Source: SKKY01 sp964622305
Lineage (GTDB): Bacteria; Bacillota; Peptococcia; Peptococcales; SKKY01
Assembly (NCBI GenBank): GCA_964622305.1
Contig: CAZUPR010000006.1
Location: forward strand, 1 to 49,050
Length of the DNA: 49,050 nt
Direction: 5' to 3'
A program made the position numbers and the translations under genes. A model generated the notes under the pieces. The model did not search any database. It was not told where the DNA came from and worked only from the letters and a program-made list of their open reading frames with translations. Of this stretch, positions 6,619-14,423 are shown in pieces (the first letter of the stretch is position 1; each line of letters begins with the position of its first letter).

Positions 6619-9024
6619 TTGATAGCTTTATTCGCTGCAAAAAATACCAAACAACATTTAGCTGCCGGTTTGCTCTTATTTTTTATCTTGTCACTTTTTC
6701 CCTTGACTGCCCTGGCTGATACCAAGGTCAATGTCTATGCTTATGTGAGAGATGATAACAGTGGCAATCCTATTTATAATGCTAAGGTGGATTTGTTTTA
6801 TGAGTATGAAAGTGTTCCTTTTATCAGTCTTTATACAGATAATAATGGCCGGATAGACTCTTCAGTTTATGCAGCTAAAGATATTAAGAGAGTTGAAATC
6901 ACCAGGAGTGGCTACAGCAAAAAAAGTATAAATAACAGCAGTTCCGGGTCTTCTTTGAACCTTGGCAATATTTATTTGCAAACTGGTTCTTCTTCCTCTA
7001 CAGGCGAAGCCAAACTTTATGGAACTATTGTAGATAAGAGGGATGATTCCTACATTACAGATGCCAGGATCATTCTGGTTGATGATTACGATGGGATTAC
7101 TTATGCTGCCTACACTAATTCCAGGGGCAGATTTGATTTTACAGATATCCCCCTTGGCGATTATGAAGTCAGAATAACAAAATATGGCTATAAAGATTAC
7201 AACAGAAGCTCTCTTTTAAGATTAAGAGCCTATACTTATGACTTTGGCACAATCGAGCTTGAAAGCACATCCTCCAGCTCCAGTAACTCCAACAGCAACA
7301 AAAGTTTGACTGGCAGAATACTGGATGAAGCTGGCTACTATGTGCAGACAGCAACAGTTTATCTTATTGATGAATCTGGAAAAGAAATAAGCAGCAGAAC
7401 CGACTCAAGAGGTTACTATAATTTTACAAATCTTGATACAGGAACTTACACTATTGGTGTTACCGCGTCAGGTTATGACATGCTGGAAAGAATTGATTAT
7501 GTAAAAATAACTTCCTCAACTAATGAAAAAGAAGTAGATTTAGTTATTAAAGCTGAAAGCAAAAGGGGATACGAGGTTTACGGCCGTGTTGTAGATAAAA
7601 GCAAAGAATATCTTGCTGATGTTGAGGTTTCATTAATAGATGGATCTACCAGAATTAAAAAAACAAAAACAGATTCCAGAGGTTACTATGAAATGGAGTA
7701 TGTTGCCAATGGAACCTACACTATTGAGTTTAAAAAACCAGGCTACAAGACAGTTAGCTTAAAGAATGAAGTCAGAATAAATTCTTCCTACTACTCAGTT
7801 TCTCAAACTCAAATGGAACTGTCCCAGGGTACTTCAACCCTAGTGGGTGGCTTAGTTGGCGATAGTCAGTCTGGTTTAAATGGCATTACAGTTTATTTGG
7901 AAAACAACCTGGATTCTTATAATGCTAAAACAAATTACTATGGATATTTTACTTTCAGTGAAATCAGAGAGGGAAAATATTCTTTGTATGCGTATATAAA
8001 TAATCAGAAGAAACTTTTAGAAAGCAATCTCTCAGTAACTGGCAGCAGGCTAGATATTGGTGATATCAATGTTAACCGCATCGATAAAGGTTACCAGTTA
8101 AGTGGCCGTGTTAAAGATGAAGATGCTTACAGTATTTCTAATGTGACTGTTGTCATAAATGGTGCCGGCATTAAGAAAGAGACCACCACCAGCAGCAATG
8201 GTTCCTATAGTTTTACTGGCCTTGAAAGGGCCAGCTATGAGATTACTGTAAGTAAAGATGGTTACGGTAAGCTTAGCGAAACAATAAGCATCACCAGTTA
8301 CGACTTAGAGAGAGACTTTACCCTTAAAGAAAATGATTATGTTAAGGTTACGACAACAAAAGATATCAGTCTGGCCTTAAATCAGAGGATAGATCTCTTG
8401 TCTTATATAAGCAGAGCAGAAATTTATTCAGCACAAAATAAGCTTTTGGATAATATTTCTTCTTCTTTTGAAGTTATTGTGCCAGATTCTTACCGTGATT
8501 ATTTAACAGCTTATTCCGACAGGACTCTGAGAGCCGATAAGATGGGAACTGCTTATATTGACATAAGTATTGCTAACAGCAGAGACTACAGGAACCTGTC
8601 ACCTGCGAGGATTAAGGTTGAAATAACTGCAGCCAAGACTAAAAGGGAGGCAATTCTCACAATAGGCAGTAATTATTATATTTTAGACGGCAAAACCGAA
8701 ACTTCTGACGCAACGCCATATTTAAAAGACGACCGTTCCTTCTTCCCCATCAGAGTTATTTCTAAGGCATTGGGAGTAACAGATAATAATATCAAATGGG
8801 ATTCTCTAACCAATACAGTTACCTTAATTAAAGGAAATGATACAGTTGAGTTTACAGTAGGACGTAAGATCTACAGGCAAAATTCTGTTTCTATGGACAT
8901 GGATGTTTCACCAGAAAATATTAATGGCAGGGTCTATTTGCCAGCCAGATATGTATCTGATGCTCTTGGTGGGGAAATCGAGTGGGATAACCTTACAAAA
9001 TCCTTGACTATAACAAGCAACTAA
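6619..9024 (+). CDS. secreted multi-repeat carboxypeptidase-regulatory-like protein with C-terminal stalk domain
   Basis: The start is TTG 6619, fixed by a perfect AAGGAGG at 6604-6610. A signal peptide follows (hydrophobic LLLFFILSLFPLTALA, cleavage near residue 33). Six beta-sandwich repeats of about 70 residues, of carboxypeptidase-regulatory/Cna-B type, begin near residues 34, 129, 228, 317, 405 and 491. They share a G-x-V/I-x-D start, a D/N-SRGYY-type turn and a GTYTI-x-x-x-K-x-GY end. Ser-rich linkers separate repeats 1-3. The C-terminus (about 676-801) is a copper-amine-oxidase-N-like stalk domain (FFPIRVISKALG, VYLPARYVSDALGG), common in clostridial surface proteins. It is probably an exported structural or cell-wall protein, and no enzyme motif is visible. 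No terminator separates it from recA. Confidence 0.88.
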   Translation: MIALFAAKNTKQHLAAGLLLFFILSLFPLTALADTKVNVYAYVRDDNSGNPIYNAKVDLFYEYESVPFISLYTDNNGRIDSSVYAAKDIKRVEITRSGYSKKSINNSSSGSSLNLGNIYLQTGSSSSTGEAKLYGTIVDKRDDSYITDARIILVDDYDGITYAAYTNSRGRFDFTDIPLGDYEVRITKYGYKDYNRSSLLRLRAYTYDFGTIELESTSSSSSNSNSNKSLTGRILDEAGYYVQTATVYLIDESGKEISSRTDSRGYYNFTNLDTGTYTIGVTASGYDMLERIDYVKITSSTNEKEVDLVIKAESKRGYEVYGRVVDKSKEYLADVEVSLIDGSTRIKKTKTDSRGYYEMEYVANGTYTIEFKKPGYKTVSLKNEVRINSSYYSVSQTQMELSQGTSTLVGGLVGDSQSGLNGITVYLENNLDSYNAKTNYYGYFTFSEIREGKYSLYAYINNQKKLLESNLSVTGSRLDIGDINVNRIDKGYQLSGRVKDEDAYSISNVTVVINGAGIKKETTTSSNGSYSFTGLERASYEITVSKDGYGKLSETISITSYDLERDFTLKENDYVKVTTTKDISLALNQRIDLLSYISRAEIYSAQNKLLDNISSSFEVIVPDSYRDYLTAYSDRTLRADKMGTAYIDISIANSRDYRNLSPARIKVEITAAKTKREAILTIGSNYYILDGKTETSDATPYLKDDRSFFPIRVISKALGVTDNNIKWDSLTNTVTLIKGNDTVEFTVGRKIYRQNSVSMDMDVSPENINGRVYLPARYVSDALGGEIEWDNLTKSLTITSN

Positions 9025-9033
9025 TGCTAAGAT
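9004..9033 (+). promoter_or_regulatory. recA promoter
   Basis: TTGACT (9004-9009), an 18-bp spacer, and TAAGAT (9028-9033) preceded by TG to form an extended -10 (TGCTAAGAT). The -35 box lies inside the last codons of the upstream gene. The predicted start point, near 9040, falls in the LexA-like box. Confidence 0.6.
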
Positions 9034-9038
9034 AAAGA

Positions 9039-9052
9039 CGAACATACTTTCT
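9039..9052. promoter_or_regulatory. LexA (DinR)-type SOS box before recA
   Basis: CGAACATACTTTCT at 9039-9052 matches the Gram-positive LexA core GAAC-N4-GTTC with one mismatch (GTTC reads TTTC). It begins just after the -10 box and covers the likely start point, where bound LexA would block transcription. SOS control of recA is established in Firmicutes; this site is inferred from sequence. Confidence 0.6.
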
Positions 9053-9097
9053 ATTAAGCTAAGTTTAAAGGTAAGTAACCACAAAGGAGAGAAGTAT

Positions 9098-10126
9098 ATG
9101 TCAGATAAAACAAAAGCATTGGAATTTGCTTTAAGCCAGATAGAAAAGAATTTTGGCAAGGGTTCAGTTATGAAGCTGGGCGAAAAGGCAGCTTCTATGG
9201 AAATAGAGGTTATTCCCTCAGGATCTATAGCCTTAGATGTGGCTTTAGGGGTGGGAGGCTTTCCCAGAGGCAGGGTTATTGAAATTTATGGTCCTGAATC
9301 CTCTGGTAAAACTACAGTTGCCCTTCACGCTATTGCAGAAGCACAAAAAAGAGGGGGCATTGCCGCCTTTGTTGATGCTGAGCACGCCCTTGATCCGGTT
9401 TATGCTAAAAATTTAGGTTTAGATATTGATAATTTACTTGTATCTCAACCAGATACTGGTGAGCAGGCTCTGGAAATAACAGAAGCTTTAGTAAGAAGTG
9501 GCGCTGTCGACATCGTTGTTGTAGACTCTGTTGCAGCCCTGGTTCCAAGAGCAGAAATAGAAGGCGAAATGGGCGATACCCACGTAGGTCTTCAGGCCAG
9601 ACTAATGAGCCAGGCACTTAGAAAGCTGACAGCAGCCATCAGTAAGTCTAAAACCACAGCAATTTTTATTAACCAGCTAAGGGAAAAGGTCGGCGTTATG
9701 TTTGGCAGTCCGGAAACCACGCCTGGTGGCCGTGCCCTTAAATTTTACTCTTCCGTTCGCCTTGATGTCAGAAAAATAGAAACCTTAAAACAAGGCGATG
9801 AAATGATAGGTAATAAAACCAGGGTGAGGGTGGTTAAAAACAAGGTTGCTCCTCCCTTTAAAACAGCTGAATTTGATATCATGTATGGAAAAGGAATTTC
9901 ACGTGAAGGCTCCGTTTTAGATATGGGCTCTTCCATGGGAATTGTTAAGAAGAGCGGCGCCTGGTACTCCTATAATGAAGAAAGAATCGGCCAGGGCAGG
10001 GAAAATGCAAAAAATTATCTTACAGACAACCCCGATTTGATGGATGAAATAGAAAGATTGATTATGGAAGAAATAAAAGGGCCGGTTCTGGTTGACAAAG
10101 CAGAGGAAATTCCGGAAGAAGAATAA
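9098..10126 (+). CDS. recA: recombinase RecA
   Basis: RecA is the DNA strand-exchange ATPase and co-protease for LexA. At 342 aa it has the usual length. Walker A is GPESSGKTT at residues 65-73, and Walker B is IVVVDSVAALVP. Loop L1 region is EIEGEMGDTHVGLQARLMSQ, and the INQLREKVGVMFG segment precedes loop L2. The acidic C-terminal tail is present (KAEEIPEEE). The start follows AAAGGAG near 9081-9087. recX follows five bases after the stop, a common pairing for control of RecA filaments. Confidence 0.98.
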   Translation: MSDKTKALEFALSQIEKNFGKGSVMKLGEKAASMEIEVIPSGSIALDVALGVGGFPRGRVIEIYGPESSGKTTVALHAIAEAQKRGGIAAFVDAEHALDPVYAKNLGLDIDNLLVSQPDTGEQALEITEALVRSGAVDIVVVDSVAALVPRAEIEGEMGDTHVGLQARLMSQALRKLTAAISKSKTTAIFINQLREKVGVMFGSPETTPGGRALKFYSSVRLDVRKIETLKQGDEMIGNKTRVRVVKNKVAPPFKTAEFDIMYGKGISREGSVLDMGSSMGIVKKSGAWYSYNEERIGQGRENAKNYLTDNPDLMDEIERLIMEEIKGPVLVDKAEEIPEEE

Positions 10127-10130
10127 AAAG

Positions 10131-10601
10131 ATGGATAATTCAAAAGATAAAGCTTTAAACAAGGCCTTAAAATACCTTGGCTATAAAATGAGAACAAAAA
10201 AGGAAATTTATGAATATCTTCTTCGGAAAAATTTTTCTGAAGAAGATATTCTTTATGCTGTCAGAAGACTGGAAGAATTAAAATATTTGGATGATAATGA
10301 GTATGCAAATTTTTGGATTAAAGACAGATTTAATTTTTTCAACCAAGGCAAGTATAGAATCAGACAGGATCTTTTAAGAAAAGGGATAGACAAGGATTTA
10401 ATTGACAGCAAAATTGATAATTTTTTTACAGAGGAATTAGAGTATAAAAAGGTCAGGGAACTCTATCTAAAAAAAAGAAAAACCCAGGGGAAATTAAGCC
10501 AAAAAGAGTATGCTTCAATTTATAATTTTTTAATAAGAAGAGGTTTTACAGCAAGTTTGGTTGGCAAGGTATTAAGGGAAAATAATCAGGGTAACTTGTA
10601 A
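10131..10601 (+). CDS. recX: regulatory protein RecX
   Basis: RecX binds RecA filaments and modulates their activity. The 156-residue protein has the all-helical three-helix repeats typical of RecX: KALKYLGYKMRTKKEIYEYL, then YAVRRLEELKYLDDNEYANF, then GKYRIRQDLLRKGIDKDLI. I chose ATG 10131 because it lies just after the recA stop. A longer frame from 10092 would run 35 bases into recA and add only a Lys-rich stretch. The ribosome site is weak (GGAAGAAG), which fits coupling to recA translation. Confidence 0.93.
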   Translation: MDNSKDKALNKALKYLGYKMRTKKEIYEYLLRKNFSEEDILYAVRRLEELKYLDDNEYANFWIKDRFNFFNQGKYRIRQDLLRKGIDKDLIDSKIDNFFTEELEYKKVRELYLKKRKTQGKLSQKEYASIYNFLIRRGFTASLVGKVLRENNQGNL

Positions 10602-10611
10602 GGATTAGTCT

Positions 10612-10680
10612 TTTGTAATCTTGACATCAGGTCATATAAGCACTAAAATTATAGTGGTATATTTTTTTAGAGATTACAAA
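10612..10680. repeat. 10-bp inverted repeat bracketing the promoter upstream of rny
   Basis: TTTGTAATCT (10612-10621) and AGATTACAAA (10671-10680) are exact reverse complements 49 bases apart, with the promoter between them. A smaller repeat, CACTA (10641-10645) and TAGTG (10652-10656), straddles the -10 box. Either could be an operator pair, but no known regulator motif is recognised. Confidence 0.5.
10621..10649 (+). promoter_or_regulatory. strong promoter in the recX-rny gap
   Basis: TTGACA (10621-10626), a 17-bp spacer, and TAAAAT (10644-10649). The transcript would start near 10656, about 200 bases before rny, and would meet a terminator-like hairpin at 10788 first. The rest of the recX-rny gap is AT-rich and holds no recognisable gene. 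Confidence 0.72.
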
Positions 10681-10787
10681 CTTTGACTAGTTTTTTATAT
10701 AAATTTTGATTATAAACTTATTATTAAGCCAATTTTAATATTATGGGAAAAATTTATTGAAGCAACTAGCTTGTATTTGTAATTTCT

Positions 10788-10819
10788 ATGGTCGAGTATA
10801 CTCGGCCATTTTTATTTTT
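10788..10819 (+). terminator. terminator-like hairpin in the leader of rny
   Basis: A nine-pair stem (10788-10796 with 10801-10809, one G-T pair) closes the tetraloop TATA and is followed by TTTTTATTTTT. It stops recA-recX read-through or acts as an attenuator for the transcript starting near 10656, because rny lies 45 bases further on with no obvious promoter between. Confidence 0.7.
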
Positions 10820-10854
10820 AAAAATAAATACTTGGAAAAATTCATAAGAAAGAG

Positions 10855-12405
10855 GTGAGAAAAATAGATTTATTAACAGCAATAGTAATTAACCTATTAG
10901 TTTTTATTGTAGCTCTTGGAGTTGGTTTTTTTGCAAGAAAAACAATAGCAGAATCGAAAATTAAATCAGCAGAAACAGAAGCAGAAAGAATTGTATCAGC
11001 AGCTGAAAAAGATGCAGAATCAAAGAAAAAAGAAATAATCCTTGAAGCAAAAGATGAAGTTTTTCGTATGAGAAATGATATCGAAAGAGAAGTTAAGGAA
11101 AGAAGAAACGAACTGCAAAAGAATGAAAGACGATTGATTCAAAAAGAAGAAAGCTTAGAAAGAAAAATTGAGTCTATTGAGAAAAAAGAAGAAGATATCC
11201 AAAAAGAAGAAAAAGCTATTCAAATTATAAAAGAAGAATCTGAAAAAATAAAAGAAGATCAATTGATAGAGTTAGAGAAAGTTGCTAACCTTACTTTTGA
11301 TGAAGCAAGAAATTTGCTTCTTTCTAAAATTGAAGATGAAATCAAGCATGAAACAGCAATGTTAATAAAAGAAACTGAAGCTCAAGCTAAGGAAACAGCA
11401 GACAAGAAAGCCAGAGAAATTATTGGTATGGCTATTCAAAGATGTGCAGCGGACCACGTTGCTGAAAGCACAGTTTCAGTAGTAGACCTTCCCAGTGATG
11501 AAATGAAGGGAAGAATTATAGGCCGTGAGGGGCGTAACATCAGAACCCTTGAAACCCTTACTGGTATTGAACTAATTATAGACGATACACCTGAAGCAGT
11601 AATTCTTTCAGGCTTTGATCCTATAAGAAGGGAAATTGCCAGAATTGCCCTTGAAAGACTTATTCAGGATGGCAGGATCCACCCGGCCCGTATTGAAGAA
11701 ATGGTAGAGAAAGCAACTAAGGAAGTCCATCAAATAATAAGAGAAGCTGGAGAGCAGGCAACTTTTGAAACAGGAGTTCATGGTCTCCACCCTGAAATTA
11801 TTAAATTGATTGGCCGCTTAAAATATCGTACTTCCTATGGTCAAAACGTTCTCAAGCACACTATAGAAGTATCCCATCTTGCTGGCATAATGGCTGGCCA
11901 AATGGGCCTTGATGTCTCTCTGGCCAAGAGGGCAGGTCTACTTCATGACCTGGGCAAAGCTGTTGACCATGAGGTAGAAGGTTCACACGCTACAATTGGT
12001 GCAGATATTGCCAGAAAATATGGTGAAAATCCACTGGTTGTTAACTCAATTGAAGCCCATCATGGTGATGTGGATTACATGAGTGTAGAGGCTGTGCTTG
12101 TTGCCTCAGCTGACGCAATCTCAGCTGCAAGACCAGGTGCAAGAAGAGAAACTCTTGAAACTTATTTAAAACGCTTAGAGAAACTGGAACAAATTTCTAA
12201 CTCCTTTGATGGTGTTGAAAAGTCCTTTGCTATTCAAGCTGGCAGGGAAGTAAGAATTATCGTTAAACCAGAAAGGATCAGCGATGAGGAATCGGTACTA
12301 CTTTCCAGAAATATTGTTAAAGAAGTAGAAAAGAATCTGGAATATCCTGGTCAAATTAAAGTAGTTGTAATAAGAGAAACAAGAGCAGTTGAATACGCTA
12401 AATAA
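10855..12405 (+). CDS. rny: ribonuclease Y
   Basis: RNase Y is the membrane-anchored endoribonuclease that starts mRNA decay in many Firmicutes. The 516 residues show one N-terminal membrane helix (about 5-24), a long charged coiled coil (about 30-190), and a KH RNA-binding domain (about 205-270, GRIIGREGRNIRTLE). The HD phosphohydrolase domain (about 335-430) has HTIEVSHLAG, LLHDLGKAVDHE and EAHHGD. The start is odd: GTG 10855 is itself part of the GAGGTG Shine-Dalgarno-like run. A rare ATA start at 10864 would be better spaced. ymdB follows, as in many clostridia. Confidence 0.96.
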   Translation: MRKIDLLTAIVINLLVFIVALGVGFFARKTIAESKIKSAETEAERIVSAAEKDAESKKKEIILEAKDEVFRMRNDIEREVKERRNELQKNERRLIQKEESLERKIESIEKKEEDIQKEEKAIQIIKEESEKIKEDQLIELEKVANLTFDEARNLLLSKIEDEIKHETAMLIKETEAQAKETADKKAREIIGMAIQRCAADHVAESTVSVVDLPSDEMKGRIIGREGRNIRTLETLTGIELIIDDTPEAVILSGFDPIRREIARIALERLIQDGRIHPARIEEMVEKATKEVHQIIREAGEQATFETGVHGLHPEIIKLIGRLKYRTSYGQNVLKHTIEVSHLAGIMAGQMGLDVSLAKRAGLLHDLGKAVDHEVEGSHATIGADIARKYGENPLVVNSIEAHHGDVDYMSVEAVLVASADAISAARPGARRETLETYLKRLEKLEQISNSFDGVEKSFAIQAGREVRIIVKPERISDEESVLLSRNIVKEVEKNLEYPGQIKVVVIRETRAVEYAK

Positions 12406-12415
12406 AACAACATTC

Positions 12416-12448
12416 AAGCTGTCACAAATACTTGTGACAGCTTTTTTT
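12416..12448 (+). terminator. rho-independent terminator after rny
   Basis: AAGCTGTCACAA (12416-12427) pairs perfectly with TTGTGACAGCTT (12432-12443) around ATAC, followed by seven T. It ends only 18 bases before ymdB, so ymdB would depend on read-through. Confidence 0.9.
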
Positions 12449-12465
12449 ACAGGGAGATTATTATA

Positions 12466-13233
12466 ATGAATTTATTGTTTTTGGGAGATATAGTTGGCAA
12501 GCTTGGCCTAGAGGCTGTTGAAAAATATCTGGAAATTAATAAAGGCAGATATGATTTTGTAGTTGCCAATGGTGAGAACATTTCAGGAGGCAAGGGCCTG
12601 TCAAGAACTGATGCTGAGATAGTCCAAAACCTGCCTATAAATGCTTTGACCATGGGAAATCATACCTGGGATAAAAAAGATTTTGAACTTATGGCCCAGG
12701 AAAGTCCTTTCATCAGACCCATAAACTATCCCCCAGGTACTCCAGGAAAAGGAATTCGTCAATTTAGTGTTAATAAGCAAAAAATTTGGGTAATTAACCT
12801 TTTAGGTACAGTCTTTATGGAAAATCTTTTTCCACCCTTTCAAACTATCGAAAAAGCCATAGCTGAACGAGATAAGGATACAATAATTATTGTAGATTTT
12901 CATGCTGAGGCTACTTCTGAAAAAAAGGCCCTGGGTCATTTTTTAGCTGGCAAGGTTACGGCCCTTCTTGGCACACATACACATGTGCAAACTGCAGATG
13001 AAGAAATTTTACCTGGCGGGACTGCATATATTACTGATACAGGTATGTGTGGACCAAGAGACTCGGTCTTAGGTGTAAAAAAAGAAATTGCCATAAATAG
13101 ATTTATAACAAAGATGCCGGTCAGGTTTGAATTATCAGACAGGACTCCAATGGTAAATGGTGTAGAGATTGAAATTGCTCCAGATGGAAAAGCCAGCAAA
13201 ATTACCAGAATAAACGAAGATATAATTCTTTAA
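12466..13233 (+). CDS. ymdB: YmdB-family metallophosphoesterase
   Basis: This belongs to the TIGR00282 family of dinuclear-metal phosphodiesterases. The Bacillus subtilis member hydrolyses 2',3'-cyclic nucleotides and affects biofilm and motility. Metal-binding motifs are LGDIVG (N-terminus), NGENISGG, MGNHTWD, VDFHAEATSEK and GTHTHVQTAD. The 255-aa length is typical. The start follows GGGAGA. It lies downstream of rny, a conserved pairing that suggests an RNA-related role. Confidence 0.95.
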   Translation: MNLLFLGDIVGKLGLEAVEKYLEINKGRYDFVVANGENISGGKGLSRTDAEIVQNLPINALTMGNHTWDKKDFELMAQESPFIRPINYPPGTPGKGIRQFSVNKQKIWVINLLGTVFMENLFPPFQTIEKAIAERDKDTIIIVDFHAEATSEKKALGHFLAGKVTALLGTHTHVQTADEEILPGGTAYITDTGMCGPRDSVLGVKKEIAINRFITKMPVRFELSDRTPMVNGVEIEIAPDGKASKITRINEDIIL

Positions 13234-13257
13234 TTATTTAAAAGGAGGTTTTGTTCA

Positions 13258-13518
13258 ATGGATATTCTAAAAGTTTCTGCAAAATCTAATCCAAATTCTG
13301 TCGCAGGTGCTTTGGCTGGTACAGTCAGAGAAAAAGGTTCTGCAGAAATTCAGGCAATTGGTGCCGGAGCCTTAAATCAGTCTATTAAAGCAGTAGCCAT
13401 TGCCAGAGGATTTCTGGCGCCTGGTGGTATCGACTTAATTTGCATACCAGCTTTTACAGATATTGTTATTGATGGAGAAGAAAGAACAGCCATAAAACTT
13501 ATTGTAGAAGCCAGATGA
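13258..13518 (+). CDS. spoVS: stage V sporulation protein S
   Basis: SpoVS is a small Alba-like protein that affects sporulation and septation timing in Bacillus. The 86 residues match the family from end to end (MDILKVSAKSNPNSVAGALA, then GAGALNQSIKAVAIARGFLA). The start follows a full AAGGAGG. The stop overlaps the next start (ATGA). Its presence does not prove the organism sporulates, since non-sporulating relatives also keep it. Confidence 0.97.
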   Translation: MDILKVSAKSNPNSVAGALAGTVREKGSAEIQAIGAGALNQSIKAVAIARGFLAPGGIDLICIPAFTDIVIDGEERTAIKLIVEAR

Positions 13519-14330
13519 GAGTAGACTTGCATATTCATTCAAAATATTCTGATGGACTTCTTTCGATTAAAGAAATTGCTAATATTCTTAAAAAAAACAA
13601 GGTAAGACTATTTTCCCTTACTGACCATGACAGCCTTGATGGTCTTATGGAAGCCAGCCATGAATCTGCTAAAGAAGCCCTGGATTTTATTCCTGGTCTT
13701 GAACTTTCTTGTGATTTTCAAGGAAAAGAAATTCATTTACTAGCCTATAATTTTGACAAGGAAAATTCTGACCTCATAAAACTTCTGCATGATATGAAAA
13801 AAGAGAGGTCTTTAAGGGCGGAAAAGATTTTAGGCAAATTGCAAAACCAAAATCTTCTTGGCCATCTTGACCAGGATTTTTTAAAAAAAGATGAGGGCGT
13901 TCTTGGGCGTCCTTTTATAGCCGACTTATTAATAGAAAAAGGAATAGTTAAAAACAGGAAAGAAGCCTTCTTAAAATACTTAAATGAAGGCCAGCCAGCC
14001 TGGGTGCCCAGGTTAAAGCCTTCTTTAGAAGAAGGAATAAATTTAGTTAAGAAGGCAGGGGGCATTCCAGTTATTGCCCACCCTGGAACATCTTGTATTG
14101 GTTTTGATCTTAATCAACTTCTTCCTTTGGGTCTTGAAGGAATAGAAGTATGGCATCCTGACCATAATGCCATCCTAACCGACTACTACTTCAGGTTTGC
14201 TGAAAATAAAGGCCTGATAAAAACTGGTGGCAGTGACTGGCACGGAGATAAGGATTATTCCTTTTATAATTCAATTCAGATGTCCTATGAAGATATCTCC
14301 CTTATTAAAGGCAAGGGGGTCAATTCTTGA
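13515..14330 (+). CDS. PHP-domain metal-dependent phosphoesterase
   Basis: This is a stand-alone PHP-family phosphoesterase, 271 aa, related to TrpH/RNase AM-type proteins. The metal ligands are visible: HIHSKYSDG near the start, LTDHDSLDG, PGLELSC, VIAHPG, and GGSDWHGD near the C-terminus. Related proteins act as 5'-3' exonucleases on RNA or as nucleoside 3',5'-bisphosphatases, so the substrate cannot be named here. The start overlaps the spoVS stop by four bases. Its stop overlaps the promoter assigned to the cobalamin operon. Confidence 0.9.
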   Translation: MRVDLHIHSKYSDGLLSIKEIANILKKNKVRLFSLTDHDSLDGLMEASHESAKEALDFIPGLELSCDFQGKEIHLLAYNFDKENSDLIKLLHDMKKERSLRAEKILGKLQNQNLLGHLDQDFLKKDEGVLGRPFIADLLIEKGIVKNRKEAFLKYLNEGQPAWVPRLKPSLEEGINLVKKAGGIPVIAHPGTSCIGFDLNQLLPLGLEGIEVWHPDHNAILTDYYFRFAENKGLIKTGGSDWHGDKDYSFYNSIQMSYEDISLIKGKGVNS

Positions 14331-14355
14331 CCACCTTACTTTAAATTGTTAAAAT
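14327..14355 (+). promoter_or_regulatory. probable promoter of the cobalamin operon
   Basis: TTGACC (14327-14332), a 17-bp spacer, and TAAAAT (14350-14355). The -35 box overlaps the stop codon of the PHP gene. The expected start is near 14362, about 60 bases before cobU, with a terminator-like hairpin in between. No cobalamin riboswitch fits in this short space. Confidence 0.6.
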
Positions 14356-14373
14356 TGAATATGGCAAACTTCT

Positions 14374-14403
14374 AAATTCTTTAGTCCTGCTAAAGAATTT
14401 TTT
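14374..14403 (+). terminator. terminator-like hairpin just before cobU
   Basis: AAATTCTTTAG (14374-14384) pairs with CTAAAGAATTT (14390-14400) around TCCTG and runs into six T (14398-14403). It may end the rny-PHP transcript, or attenuate the transcript from the promoter at 14327. Confidence 0.75.
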
Positions 14404-14423
14404 CTATTTAAAGAGGAGAAAAT

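Noticed and set aside
14331..14423. Possible cobalamin riboswitch before cobU
   Set aside because: No B12-box-like bases are present and the gap of about 90 bases is too short for the usual structure.
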